Positions 34,779 to 45,496 of a stretch of DNA of 64,000 nucleotides are shown here, in pieces (positions within the stretch are counted from its first letter, which is position 1; every line of letters starts with the position of its first letter). Origin of the DNA: Haberlea rhodopensis (taxonomy: Eukaryota > Streptophyta > Magnoliopsida > Lamiales > Gesneriaceae). The notes under the pieces were generated by a model. That model worked only from the letters and a program-made list of their open reading frames with translations. It was not told where the DNA came from and did no database searches. Where the stretch lies: contig CAJQUN010000052.1 in NCBI GenBank assembly GCA_907163345.1, forward strand, positions 2,852,001 to 2,916,000. Direction: 5' to 3'. A program made the translations under genes and the position numbers.

Positions 34779-36134
34779 ACAAAGAAATTGGAAAGTTTTT
34801 AAATTTTAAATATAAATCTTTAGATAACCTTTTCCCCCTATATATATATATATATATATATAAAGATTTTATTTTTCTGAATGATTTAATCATCCACCTT
34901 AAGCTAGCCATGGATTTAGATATACGTGCGGGTGTAATGAACTTACTAAGTTAAGGTATATGGTGAGAAATACATAGAATTAAATAGAAGATAAAACAAA
35001 ACTATCTACCACAAATATGAATGGACACTTTTTTGTTTTATGGCATTAGAAATATGTGGTCATTTTAAAGAATTTTTTATTTTTACTTCTTAATAAAGGT
35101 GTATTAGGCTGAGTCTTAAACTTATGTCAATATACTAATACTACCTACACTCTAAAGCTTGTTGTAGCTAGGAACATATACTCATAAATTGGCAATGAAA
35201 ACATTTTAAAAATGAGAAAAGTCATGTAAATATATTACAAGGAAATTTCTTTTTATAGAACTTAGGAAGTATTACATATCGTTTTTAGGGTGTGTGCTAT
35301 GTTGCTTTTGCTTAAAGTTGAAAAAGGTTGATTTTAATCAAAAAACATCGAATGTTTGTAATTAAAATAAAAAAACAGCTTAATGAACTTCAATTTATTT
35401 CAAAATTATAATCACATAAGTTAAAAGAAGCCAAATGCATATAATGATTTGCTTATCTACTTCTATTTTTATATGCTGTTTTTTAGAGAAACAATAGCAA
35501 ATACAAGAAAATCATACACTCAAAATATACTTTTTGATCGGAAGAGCATATAAGCACTTTTATGAAGCAATCCAAAACACTATCTTACTATGCAAAATCA
35601 AAATAAAACAAACGGCCGAGCTTATTGTCGGATGAAAGCGTTCTGTGAAAAATTGTTTGGTCACTTCTAACGGTCGTTTGATCCATTGATGGACTCTCTG
35701 TCATCTCTCAAGGAGAGAATTAATATTTCTCCTTAAGATAATGGAATTACTCAACTGACTGATTGAAGTTATGGTAATGCGATTCTTTAAACTTTGTCTT
35801 GGAATGTGGTGTGGTTCTTTTTCATCTCAAAAGAACATAAAAAATTGGTCAAATATAAGTTCGAAAGTGTTGGTTTCTTTTCCACCAAGATTACACATCC
35901 GCTAATATTGAGTTGGTGAATAAGCGAGACCCAAACCGGGTGCATACAATTATTTCCTCTAGGAACCAAGCATCAATCTGCGGGTCTAAAAGAAACATAA
36001 AATTACATGTTTACTATATATTCGAATGAGTAAAGTCTCGATGGTTTTTGAATGCTAAATACTGGACTCCTAAGTTTGGCAAGCCAAGAACATGACATGT
36101 GGAGTATTTCTCCGATGTAGCACAGATATATAAA
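34779..36134. other. Expansin promoter side and gene-free DNA
   Basis: Upstream flank of the minus-strand expansin, with an (AT)n tract at 34841-34863 and a MITE-like repeat at 35285-35590. A short minus-strand ORF at 35787-35969 has no recognisable content and is probably chance. Confidence 0.5.
35285..35590. repeat. MITE-like repeat, copy 2
   Basis: Relative of 15110-15400 in opposite orientation: the interior ACAGCTTAATGAACTTCAAT is the reverse complement of the other copy's wording. TGCTTTTGCTTAAAGTTG lies at one end and GAGCATATAAGCACTTTTATG near the other. Exact termini not fixed. Confidence 0.45.
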
Positions 36135-38092
36135 TTATTTAGCCACCTGAGTTTCCTCATGCAGTCGATCTAATTCTTTCTCCCACTTGAATCCACACAT
36201 TTGGCGGCCAAAGGGAACAATGAGGTTATACCGAAACACCTACAAGATACCAAACATACGGTTTAAGCAACGAAGCACGGGTAATATATGGTAATATAAT
36301 CAAAAGACCTTGGATTCCTTTACATTATAAGTCATGTATAATTTTCTAAAATCATAAATTTTCAATATCGGATGTGATTTTCACAAAGATGGAACAAGGG
36401 CAATTGACCAGGAAGGAACATTTCAAGAAACAAGTCGCCACAAACTTTTGATTGGATTAATCGTGACAGGATCCAGGTGCTTCAATGAGTTCTTATCGTG
36501 TACTAAGCTAAAAATGAAGAACATACCTTGTTGTTCAAGTCGCAGAGTTGACGTTTCAAAGCCTCTGATGATTCAACCCATTTGGAATCATTACGATCAC
36601 CTTTAAACACCCACGATTTCTTGAGGGCCGATCGCCACTCGGCAATTTTACTTCGTATTTCTTTGTTAAGTTCAACCCATTCTGGCGCATATCCATTCTT
36701 GTTGAGTATCCTGTACAAGGTGTCTTCAGCAGGATCCACATGAGGATTACTGGTGAGGTCCAAGGGTTTTCCTTTACCAGGTAAGTTTTCAAATTTACCT
36801 TCTTCCATTGCATGCCACACCCGTCGCTCAACAACATTGATAATCTCAGTTTCTGATCTGCCAAATGGCCAAGACGATCATTAACTAGCATTTATTGTCA
36901 ATTTCAATCTAATAAATTGCCAGGAAATTAGCTATTATAAACAAATTTAGATAGAGCATCAGTAGTCACAGCGCCAGATGCTGCAAATACTCAGGCCTCA
37001 GCTACTTGGCAAAGGAATGAATAATCAGACGCTTGCAACGCATGAGTGACAACTTTAAAGGGAAACTCAGATGTAGACGAAAGGTTCACTTGATAAATGT
37101 TAAAACTTGAGTTTGGACAGCAAAAAAACCATCACGAAATGGGTACCGTAGTAAGCGAAACTGATGGTTGTAACAAGGGGAAACTAAGTCAGTGTTGAGA
37201 AAGTGAGCTCAATTAGCTCATTGATGAGAGTAAACAAAGTTTTTAAGAGATTTTGACATTATAACTCAATTCTTTCAAACAATACAGCAGTATAGGCATT
37301 ACGTCCTAATACGAATCCAGCTTACAATCAAGCCTCCGGGACAAGTGCAATCGATGTAATAACCAAGCCAACAAAGTTTATCCTGAATATGTTCTCCTAC
37401 GTACCAACATCAAAGCTCGCTTTTCTACATGAAGATAGCAAAAAGTGCAAGCGGCATATCAAAACTAAATAGAAAACTTATTCTTGTTTACACAAGAAAC
37501 GAAAGCCATTAACTTAATATTAACAATAAAGACAGCATTTTTCTATCTCAATGTCCTAAAAATAACAAGTCCAGGTCAAACCTAATCCCAGTAAGTTGCC
37601 CGAATCTTCAATCGACATGTAATTGAGGCACTTTACCCAAAATCAGAAATATACTAAACGCGATAAGCTATATTCACAGCGTAATCAAACATTAGAATCC
37701 ATAGTATATGTATCGGTACTAAACTCTTATCCGTAGACAAATTTAATCAACATCATTTCATGGAATATCCTTCGCAATCAGCAAACCATCCCCGCAAAAA
37801 TCTAAAAGCAAAATCAAAATAAGGTAATTGGTTAAATAGGATTTCTCGATAATAACTTGACAGTATTGCGTTGTCCACGAAGCTCAGGTGGCAGCTTTCG
37901 GTCGTTGACGGAGTCAATAATGGCGGAGAGACGATCAGCGTTCATCTTCTTGGATGAAGGTGAGGATGAAGAGGAGGCCCATCTAGTTTTCTGTAAGCCA
38001 TGGCTGACGGAGGCCGTTGATCTACGAATCGACGGTGATGATTGAGAGATGACTCTGGAAATCGTTCTCCTTCCCGCGAAACTAAGCGCCAT
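36135..38092 (-). CDS. Mitochondrial DUF1992 protein, DNAJC28-like
   Basis: Three exons: 38092-37857, 36857-36527 and 36239-36135. The first donor is AA|GTTATT and the frame closes to 223 residues. The first 50 residues are rich in Arg, Ser and Ala with almost no acidic residues (FAGRRTISRVISQSSPSIRR), a classic mitochondrial presequence. The DUF1992 domain follows from about residue 80 (VERRVWHAMEEGKFENLPGK, then LDLTSNPHVDPAEDTLYRIL). The short last exon (VFRYNLIVPFGRQMCGFKWE) closes the fold. In animals this domain is the C-terminal part of DNAJC28. Here, as usual in plants and bacteria, no J domain is present. Its molecular role is not known. Intron 1 is 999 bp and unremarkable. Confidence 0.9.
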
Positions 38093-38144
38093 GGCCGCGG
38101 GAAGCGAGATGTGGGAGTTGGGATAACCGGATCACAAGTTATAT

Positions 38145-38232
38145 GGCCCAATAATGATTCACATGCATTATTATTGGACCTAAATTACTAAAGAAAGCAG
38201 ATTCAGCCCACCCAGGCTTCAATATTGGCCCA
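38145..38232 (-). promoter_or_regulatory. Site II-type elements upstream of the DUF1992 gene
   Basis: GGCCCA at 38145-38150 and 38227-38232 reads as TGGGCC toward the minus-strand gene, and a GCCCA lies between them. Such boxes are bound by TCP factors and are common in promoters of plant mitochondrial-protein genes. The assignment is by motif and position only. Confidence 0.45.
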
Positions 38233-39066
38233 TGTTGCGTCGGTTTAATTCACTAAATTCCACGATATAACCTTACCAATTTTATTTTTTCATCAAGATT
38301 TGAGCAAATTCAGGAAAATTTAAATCGAAATATACTGTATTGTCTCAAACTTTTTTATTTGAAAATAATATAAGGCTCGATTTGGATAGAAGGATTTGAA
38401 TTTTAAATATTTTATACAAATCTATTCAAATTATTTGGCTAATTTTGAAATCCATTGATTTCAAATCCAAAAACTGGTAAGAACACACCTCCACTTAAAC
38501 TCGAGTTCGAGTCCGGCAGTGTATGAAAAAAATATTTAGCACATATCCTTTCCAAAAAAAATACACAATCTTCATTTTTAACCATTTTTTTAGTGATTTC
38601 AAGGTTTCAAATTGCTAATTATTGGAGTCATTTTAAATCCAAATTTTCAAATATATTGTTGAAATGAAATTCTTCAATCCAAATACAACCTAAGGTATTT
38701 ATTAATTACTTCGAAACAATATATTAATTAAATTGGAGAGTTTGATTTATAAATATTTTAATATTTAAAATATAAAATATCGAGTTACGACTTATGATAC
38801 TATAATAAAATTAGTCTTGAAAATCGAGAAAAATTAAATTTAAAACTGAAATTAAATAAAAAAAAATATGTGAATTAAAAATATATATTTTGATAAAAAA
38901 AACTTAAGATCATATATAAATAAAAGTAAGAGAGTCGCTTAAATTTTTTCAAAGTCTCTCTCTTTTCTGATGCATACCAAGAACCGTTAGTGCTTTAGCA
39001 TTCCCTCGTGAACGCGTTCTCCAACCAAAGCTGTCCTACGAGTGGCCTGGCCGGCGCTACTCTTTC
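38233..39066. other. Intergenic DNA between DUF1992 and the PPR pseudogene
   Basis: AT-rich and gene-free. Near 38505 there is a B-box-like CGAGTTCGAGTCCGG followed by an A-run, possibly a SINE scrap. A 5' UTR-like CT-rich run lies just before the PPR start. Confidence 0.4.
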
Positions 39067-41712
39067 ATGGCAGCCCTTATCCACCACCAGCTCCGACTCC
39101 TCCTCCTCCTTCTCTTACCGCCTTCCTTATAGAACTTGATTGGTCCACCAAATTCTCAAGTTATTTGTTCTAGCTCACACTCAAGTGCCCCTCTTTCCCT
39201 CTTCCTATGGTAAATCCGAGCTCTTCTAGATCCCTTCATCTTCACTCTCCAAGTAGCAATCTTTTGAGTCCATTTTTCTTCAAAGTTCTTATGAAAAATC
39301 TCAACCGCTATCGGAATATGACCGTCCACATTTTCTTCAATTATCCGTCCAGTACTCGGATGTTCAGCTCATTAAAGTGGTCCACGCTTCAATTCTCAAG
39401 ATTCAAGAAACTCAAGTCCAGATATTGTGTCCCACACTGCTATGATTTCAGGGTTGGCGAGGTGTGGTCGTGAGAATGAAGCTGCGGGGCTCTTGTTCAG
39501 ATGAGAAGCTCGGGTATTGAACCTAAAGAGTACACCTTTGTTGCATTGTTGACTGCTTGTTTGCGTTTATTGGATTTAGAGTTCGGTTCCCAAGTTCACT
39601 CCTTTTTGATTAAATTAGGTTACATGAATTCCAATTACGTAGTGAATTCACTATTGGCATCGTATGGTAAATGTGGTTGTTTAGAGTTTATGATCAACTT
39701 GTTTAATGAAATGATTCATAAGGATTAAGGGCATTGCTTCTTGGAATACTGTCATTTCTTGTTTGGTTATGGAAGGTTTGTACGATAGAGCATTTGAGTT
39801 GTACGATAGAACATTTGGGTTGTTCCGCGATATGTTGAGACCTAATGGCGGTAAAGGAGAGATTACTATTATACTTTTCGAGTCTCTTGGTTTCGAGTGC
39901 CAGATGCTTTGCAGTTGGGGAAGGCATAGAAATTCTTGCATATGCATATAGGATGGGGGTATGAAACCAATTTGAGTGTTAATAATGCACTTCTCGAGTT
40001 TTACTCCAATTGTGGATGTGCGAAAGATGTGGAGAATTTTTTTGAGAGAATGCAAGTGAAATAATTTTTTAATGCTTATATGGGATTTGGGCTTGTTGAC
40101 CTAGCTGTAGAGGTTTTTCGTGGGATGCCCGGAAAAAATTGTGTTTCCTACAATTCTCTTTTAGCAAGATTATGTCAAAATGGTATGCTTTTCAAGGCTT
40201 TAGCATTGTTCTGCAGAATGGTGAAGGAGGGATTGGAGTTCACTGACTTTACCTTGACGAGCGTCGTAAATGCCTATGGGTTGATGATGGATGTGAGAAC
40301 AAGTGAACAGATTCACAGTTTTGTTTTTGGGTCAAATCTCGGTATTGAAACAGCATTACTCGATATGTGCACTAGGTGTGGTAGAATGGCTGATGCTAAA
40401 AAGATTTTCCACCAGCTTATGTGGGATGAGAAGGACGTGGCGTATTGGCTGATGCTAAAAAGATTTCTTTGATCTAATACCAGTGGCATAATGGAAGGAT
40501 GTGCGTATTAGATGAAGTTGCCTTAGCTTCAATTCTTGGCTTATGTGGAGGGTTGGCGATTCTGAAACTTGGAGAACAATTTCATTGTAAGGCTCTGAAA
40601 TACGGTTTCTTGATTGATATAGGTGTGGGGAACGCCTTAATCAGCATGTGCTCCAAATGTGGTTATAAGGAACTACCGATCAATGGCTTCTACGGCATGT
40701 CTGAACATGACATAATTTCATGGAACAGTTTGCTGTCTTGTCATATAACGAATCGGCAGGGAGAAAACGCCTTGGACGTGAGGGAGAAGATGAAGAAATC
40801 CAGAATAACACCCGATACCATCACCTTTAGTTTAATTATTTAAGCTTATCGACAAACCAACTCGAATTTTGTTGACAGTTGCCGCGACTTTTTCCTTTCT
40901 ATGAAATCCATTTATCACGTCGAACTAGGGCTGCTTATCGGACCCGTTCCGGGTTCGATTTTACCGGAACCGATCTGGCCCCGTAAAAAACCAGATCGGA
41001 TCCGGTTCCGGTTGGAACCGACGGTTCCATGTTTTTATTTTATTTTTAAATTTTGCTGCAAGATTCGCGCGACCTCATGTTTTTAAGCGAGAAACTCTAA
41101 ACACTAAGCTAATTGACATCTATGTTTATCAGCTGAGCTCAATTATATTTATATAAAATAAATAAAATTTTTGTTTTTTTCTAAATGGATCCGGTTCCAG
41201 TTCAGCTCGGAACCGGATCCATTTAGTCCGGAATCGGAACCGGACTAGATCCGTTTAGTACGGAACCGGCTACGATTCCGGTTCCGGAACCGTAGAACCG
41301 ATCCGTATCGGTTCCTAACCGGACTAACTTGTCCGGTTTTGGGCCGGGTCTGGATTGACCCAGCCTGTTAAGCAGCCCTAAGTCGAACCTGATTCAGACC
41401 ATTATGCTTGTCTGATTAGTGTTTTAGGTTACTGGGGTCTTCTTAAAGAAGCAGAGGAGGTAATCGACAATATGCAGTTCAAGCCTAAGGCTTCTGTTTG
41501 GGGATCATTGCTCGATAGCTGTAGTTTACACTGCTCGAAGCTGTACAATACACAAACGCCTCTATTGGGAAAAGGGTTGCCAAGAAAATACTTCTCTGTG
41601 CAGACTGCCATACATTCTTGAAGTATGTTTCACTCGTTACCAGAAGGGTCATGTAGGAGATGCGTCTTGGTTTCACTGTTTTCCTATTTGTTGAATGTTC
41701 CTGCAAAGGTCA
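39067..41712 (+). pseudogene. DYW-class PPR pseudogene, EMB175-like
   Basis: Successive PPR motifs are readable in changing frames: 39501-39725 (TFVALLTACLRLLDLEFGSQ, then NSLLASYGKCG), 40080-40460 (EVFRGMPGKNCVSYNSLLAR, then IETALLDMCTRCGRMADA) and 40499-40840 (VGNALISMCSKCGY; HDIISWNSLLSC). E-domain sequence resumes at 41380 (DHYACLISVLGYWGLLKEAE). A scrap of the DYW end follows at 41570-41712 (LCADCHTFLKYVSLVTRR; ECSCKG). Damage includes an early stop near 39132, a TAA at 39726-39728, several frameshifts, a 455-bp hAT MITE at 40926-41380, and a large deletion between the E domain and the DYW end. The wording most resembles Arabidopsis EMB175 (At5g03800), an embryo-essential organellar RNA-editing-type PPR. 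If that function is still needed, another copy must exist elsewhere. Confidence 0.88.
40926..41380. mobile_element. 455-bp non-autonomous hAT element inside the PPR pseudogene
   Basis: Ends TAGGGCTGCTTATCGG and its inverted partner CTGTTAAGCAGCCCTA resemble the hAT family termini elsewhere in the window. Flanking 8-mers are CGTCGAAC (40918-40925) and AGTCGAAC (41381-41388), one mismatch. Removing the element joins MKSIYHVE to PDSDHYA in one frame of the PPR sequence, which confirms the insertion point. The interior is CCGGTTCC-rich and non-coding. Confidence 0.92.
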
Positions 41713-42589
41713 CCGGTGAAGGATGATATAAATTTTCTCCAATTTAAGTCCACAATGCATGTTATTATTTAGTGGAAGCTAATTTTGCAAATATTGAAGT
41801 GATAATAGAATTTTGAATTTAAATTTGTTTCTGTGTACTAGAATCATCTTCTGATTGACATGTCAGGTGAAATCAAGTTTTAGTAACTCGATGGCTGAAA
41901 TGCTACAGTACACCAACCGTGTACCAAACATCAACTCGTATATCAATATATACATACACAAGTATGAGTGTTGATGTTTTGGTACACCGGGTTTAATATT
42001 TTCAGTTGCATAAACAATAACTTCACTCAGATGAATGAATTGTATGATTGCCCACAATAATTTTTTTAAATTGGTATGTTTTTACATAAATCAAAATCAA
42101 TTCAATCGCATCATTATATCTTTCGATAGTTTTAATAATGGGAAGTGAAATAGCTGAAAACAAGGTATACGGAAATTGAATCACGTTTCATAATACAAAA
42201 AAACATCACACATTCTTGAAGATTCTAAGAGTGAAACATAAAAATGGGAAAATATGAACAGAAGATAAAAATAAACCTTAAAAGATTGGAACAAGTCATG
42301 CATCATGTCTCATCTCTCCACCCCTCCATCTCTTTAACTCTCCTCACCATGCATCATGTCTCCGCAGTATGGTCTGAAAAATGGTTATATATAGGAAGAA
42401 TCAATCGCCGTTCCATTTATACTAGATCGAATAGTCTAAATTTAATTTGAATATGTAAAGTCCACATAACAAATTGGGCCATTGGATATATCACGAGAGT
42501 CTCATTTCCCCTATCTAAGTTATGCATATAGCAATTTTTATAAGAACAAAAATATTTGTAAAAGTTACATTTGTATTGATAAGAAATTT

Positions 42590-42950
42590 TTTCAAGGGTA
42601 AATTTTAAAAAAATGATCAATAGAATATTGACTTTTACTATTTTCAAACTTTTAGGATCAATCAAATATAATCTCAAAGAAATTATTTTTTAATAAAAAA
42701 CAGTCTCACATTAATGTTTTTACCAAATTTTGTCCCACGAAAATTATTTTTAACAAAAGTGGTATCATAATTGAATAATGGTTTTGAGACTACTTTTGAT
42801 TAAAAATAAAAGTTTCGGACTAGTATTGAATAAACAAAAGTTTAGGATCATTTTGATTAAAGCAATTTTCATGGTACTATATTTGATTAGTATTAAAAGT
42901 TTGGGAGTAGTAAAACAGTCTCTTTATATGTCAAACATAAATTTTGTAAA
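42590..42950. repeat. Dispersed AT-rich repeat, copy 2
   Basis: Phrases AAACTTTTAGGATCAATCAAA, GTCTCACATTAATG, TTTTGTCCCACGAAAATTATT and GAGACTACTTTTGATTAAA recur, reshuffled, at 20960-21345 and 46660-46950. It is internally near-palindromic. Probably a non-autonomous DNA transposon; ends uncertain. Confidence 0.45.
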
Positions 42951-43227
42951 ATAAAGTCAAAATCTAGACAGTATTATTAATAATGCTACCATTAATTTTA
43001 TATAAAATAATTTATTTTCTGCAAAAATATGGTGAAGTGATAAGGGTAATGCTACCCATTAATACTGGTTAAGCAAGCTGCCAAACTTTTTCAAACTAAA
43101 GGTTATCAACTTAAATACCATTATTAATTAGATACACCCGCACCGCGCCGCCATCCACGATGAACCAAGTGAGGTGTCGTGGCTACATAGTAGACAGCTA
43201 CGTACACGAGAATTTGCTGATTGATTT

Positions 43228-43350
43228 CCCCGAACGACATTGTCCTAGTTGGTATCACGTTTATTTGAATACTTAGAGATGTCATGTTCGAGACCTCTCA
43301 TCCATTTCTCGAAAGAGTATAGGATTGTGCAAAAAAATATTCACGATGTC
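43228..43350 (+). repeat. tRNA-derived SINE-like unit
   Basis: An A-box-like TTGTCCTAGTTGGTATCACG (43240 on) and a B box, TGTTCGAGACC (43285 on), are followed by a short body and A7 near 43334. The spacing fits pol III internal promoters. No target duplication identified. Confidence 0.5.
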
Positions 43351-43859
43351 ATATATATGAAATAACGATGTAGTGATACAACTAATTAGTTTATTAACTC
43401 ATGTATGTATTAAATATTGATAAATTTAAATATCATAATATAAGTTAATTATCATGTATACAACAATTAAAATATATATTTTTATTTAATTTTTTTGTGC
43501 TTTTTAATCGAGTCATTTTTTTGTAGAAAGTGAAAACCATCTCGCTTTGGTGTTAAAAAAATCAAAATGCTAAATGTAGTTTTTATAAGCTTGTCATGCT
43601 TATTCAATGGAGAAAAAATGAATATTAATTGTGTTTTACATGTTATTATATTGTCTATTATATTCATATGTAAATTATTCCTACAAAAGAATATAATAAT
43701 TTACGCAAATTTATAATATATCTAACATCTCTTATGCCACTTTTCATATCTTACAAATTTATAATCTTTTAACTTATTGAAGAAGCAAATATCAAATACG
43801 TCTCACAAACATGTATACATTATTTAATAAAAATCTACGGAGGAGAAAAGTTCGAATGA

Positions 43860-44235
43860 GAATAGAGGTGTCAACCCGGCACGGGCACGGAACGAATTGC
43901 TATAGTGGTTGTGCCGTATCAGGTGCGGTCTGTAGGCATGCTATGCTGAGCCAAGGATTGCGGCCCATGGGCACGAACTTTTTTTATGCCACCAATCGAT
44001 CGGCAACAATTGTTCTGGTCGATTGGTAGCATTCCATGCAATATAATGAAATGTTGGCTTTATCGATCTATCTGTTGTTCGATCGCATATTCAAAAAAGT
44101 TAAAAGAAATTAAAAAAATCAAAGTGGGCCATGCGGGATGTCCTTTTCGTGGAAACGGGTCATGCCGACACTATCCATTTCCAAACCATATCAGCACGGC
44201 ACTGCATACACAGTATCGTGTCGGGTCGGCCCGGC
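43860..44235. repeat. Probable MITE with GTGTCAACCCGGCACGG start
   Basis: A GC-rich head (GAGGTGTCAACCCGGCACGG) and a related GC-rich end (CAGTATCGTGTCGGGTCGGC) enclose AT-rich sequence with a few GATCGATCGG words. The head resembles a widespread plant hAT MITE type, but the ends are not clean inverted repeats here. Confidence 0.35.
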
Positions 44236-44620
44236 GATTATAATAAATTAATAATAATAATTGGACCTGCCTGAGGTTAGAAAAGAACTAATTAATAAAA
44301 TAAAAATAATTAATGAATTAATGTTGCATGGATGGCGAGCTGGCGTAACCCGTCTCACCAATTGTATCTCCCGCTTCCACTTCATTCCTACTCACCTCTT
44401 AATTTCACATACTGACCTATACTCTTGTACATATATATACTTCAAAAAGAGAGAGAGGTGGAGAAAATCACAGACAACGATATGGAAGCAAAAAAAAAAA
44501 AAGAGAGTTGAGATACTTATGGCAAGTGTTGGAAAATAAAGATTTTGGAAATCAAGAAAAGGATATAGCTGATTTGAAATTTAGTAGAATTATATGATAC
44601 ATAGAGATCCGTTCTGAGTT

Positions 44621-45445
44621 ATGATGGAAAGGTGTGAGAACAGGCTGTGTCTGTGCTGGAAACCATCATCGTCTTCTACGAGAGTTTTGGTGATTTTGTT
44701 TTCCTTGGTGTTTGTTTCTGGGCTGGTGGCGTTCTTTGGTACGAAGTCCTCGAATTGGGTGTTTGTTCCGGATTACCATGGTTCGAGCAGTACGTTCATT
44801 AAGGGTTTTGTTCCGCGGGGAGATGACGGCGAAGGGATGGACTTGAGCCGGAGAGAAGTGGGAGATGGAGAAAGAGCGGAGGTACTTTCGGGGGATCACC
44901 GCAATCTCAATATCCCCAGCGCGCCACCAGATGTTGCACCACCTACGACTGTAAGAAACTAGATTCATTGTTTATCCGGAAAATTATGATAATCATCCTA
45001 TAGGATAGGTTGATCTAAATTTCACTTTATAACCGTAATTTAAAAAATTATAGTTTAAATCCATAATTTTCATAAATAATAACATTTTACATACTCTTGA
45101 CTTGATTTGATGTTTTATCGGGGATTAATCGCACATTTCTCATCGCATGTATCATCAAATTTAGAGCATGTCAAGCTAGATATTGCAATTTTTTTAAAAA
45201 ATTGAAATAAATGTTTGAGATGTCAAAATTTCATTTTTTTCAAAATCAAACAACTAGAAAATTTTGATACCCAAAATAAATTTTTTTTTATTTTAAAATT
45301 TGCAACAACTAGCTTAAAATGCTCTAAGTGAAGATGTGATGTAATCCAGTGATGAATATTCATTAAAATTCCAAAGCGAATCAAGAGGATTTATAGTGTT
45401 ACAATTAATAAAATTTGATGATAAGTGAAGATGAAACTGTAATAC

Positions 45446-45496
<51 letters not shown>

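Larger units (their letters stand above)
41713..44620. other. Gene-free region upstream of the GT47 gene
   Basis: No gene seen. Contents: an AT-rich repeat at 42590-42950, a SINE-like unit at 43228-43350, and a GC-richer block at 43860-44235. The immediate promoter (44400-44620) has CATATATATAC near 44429 as a possible TATA box. Confidence 0.5.

Noticed and set aside
39067..41712. Functional PPR gene with introns
   Set aside because: Breaks are not at GT-AG sites in matching phase; there are in-frame stops, a transposon insertion and a missing block before the DYW end.
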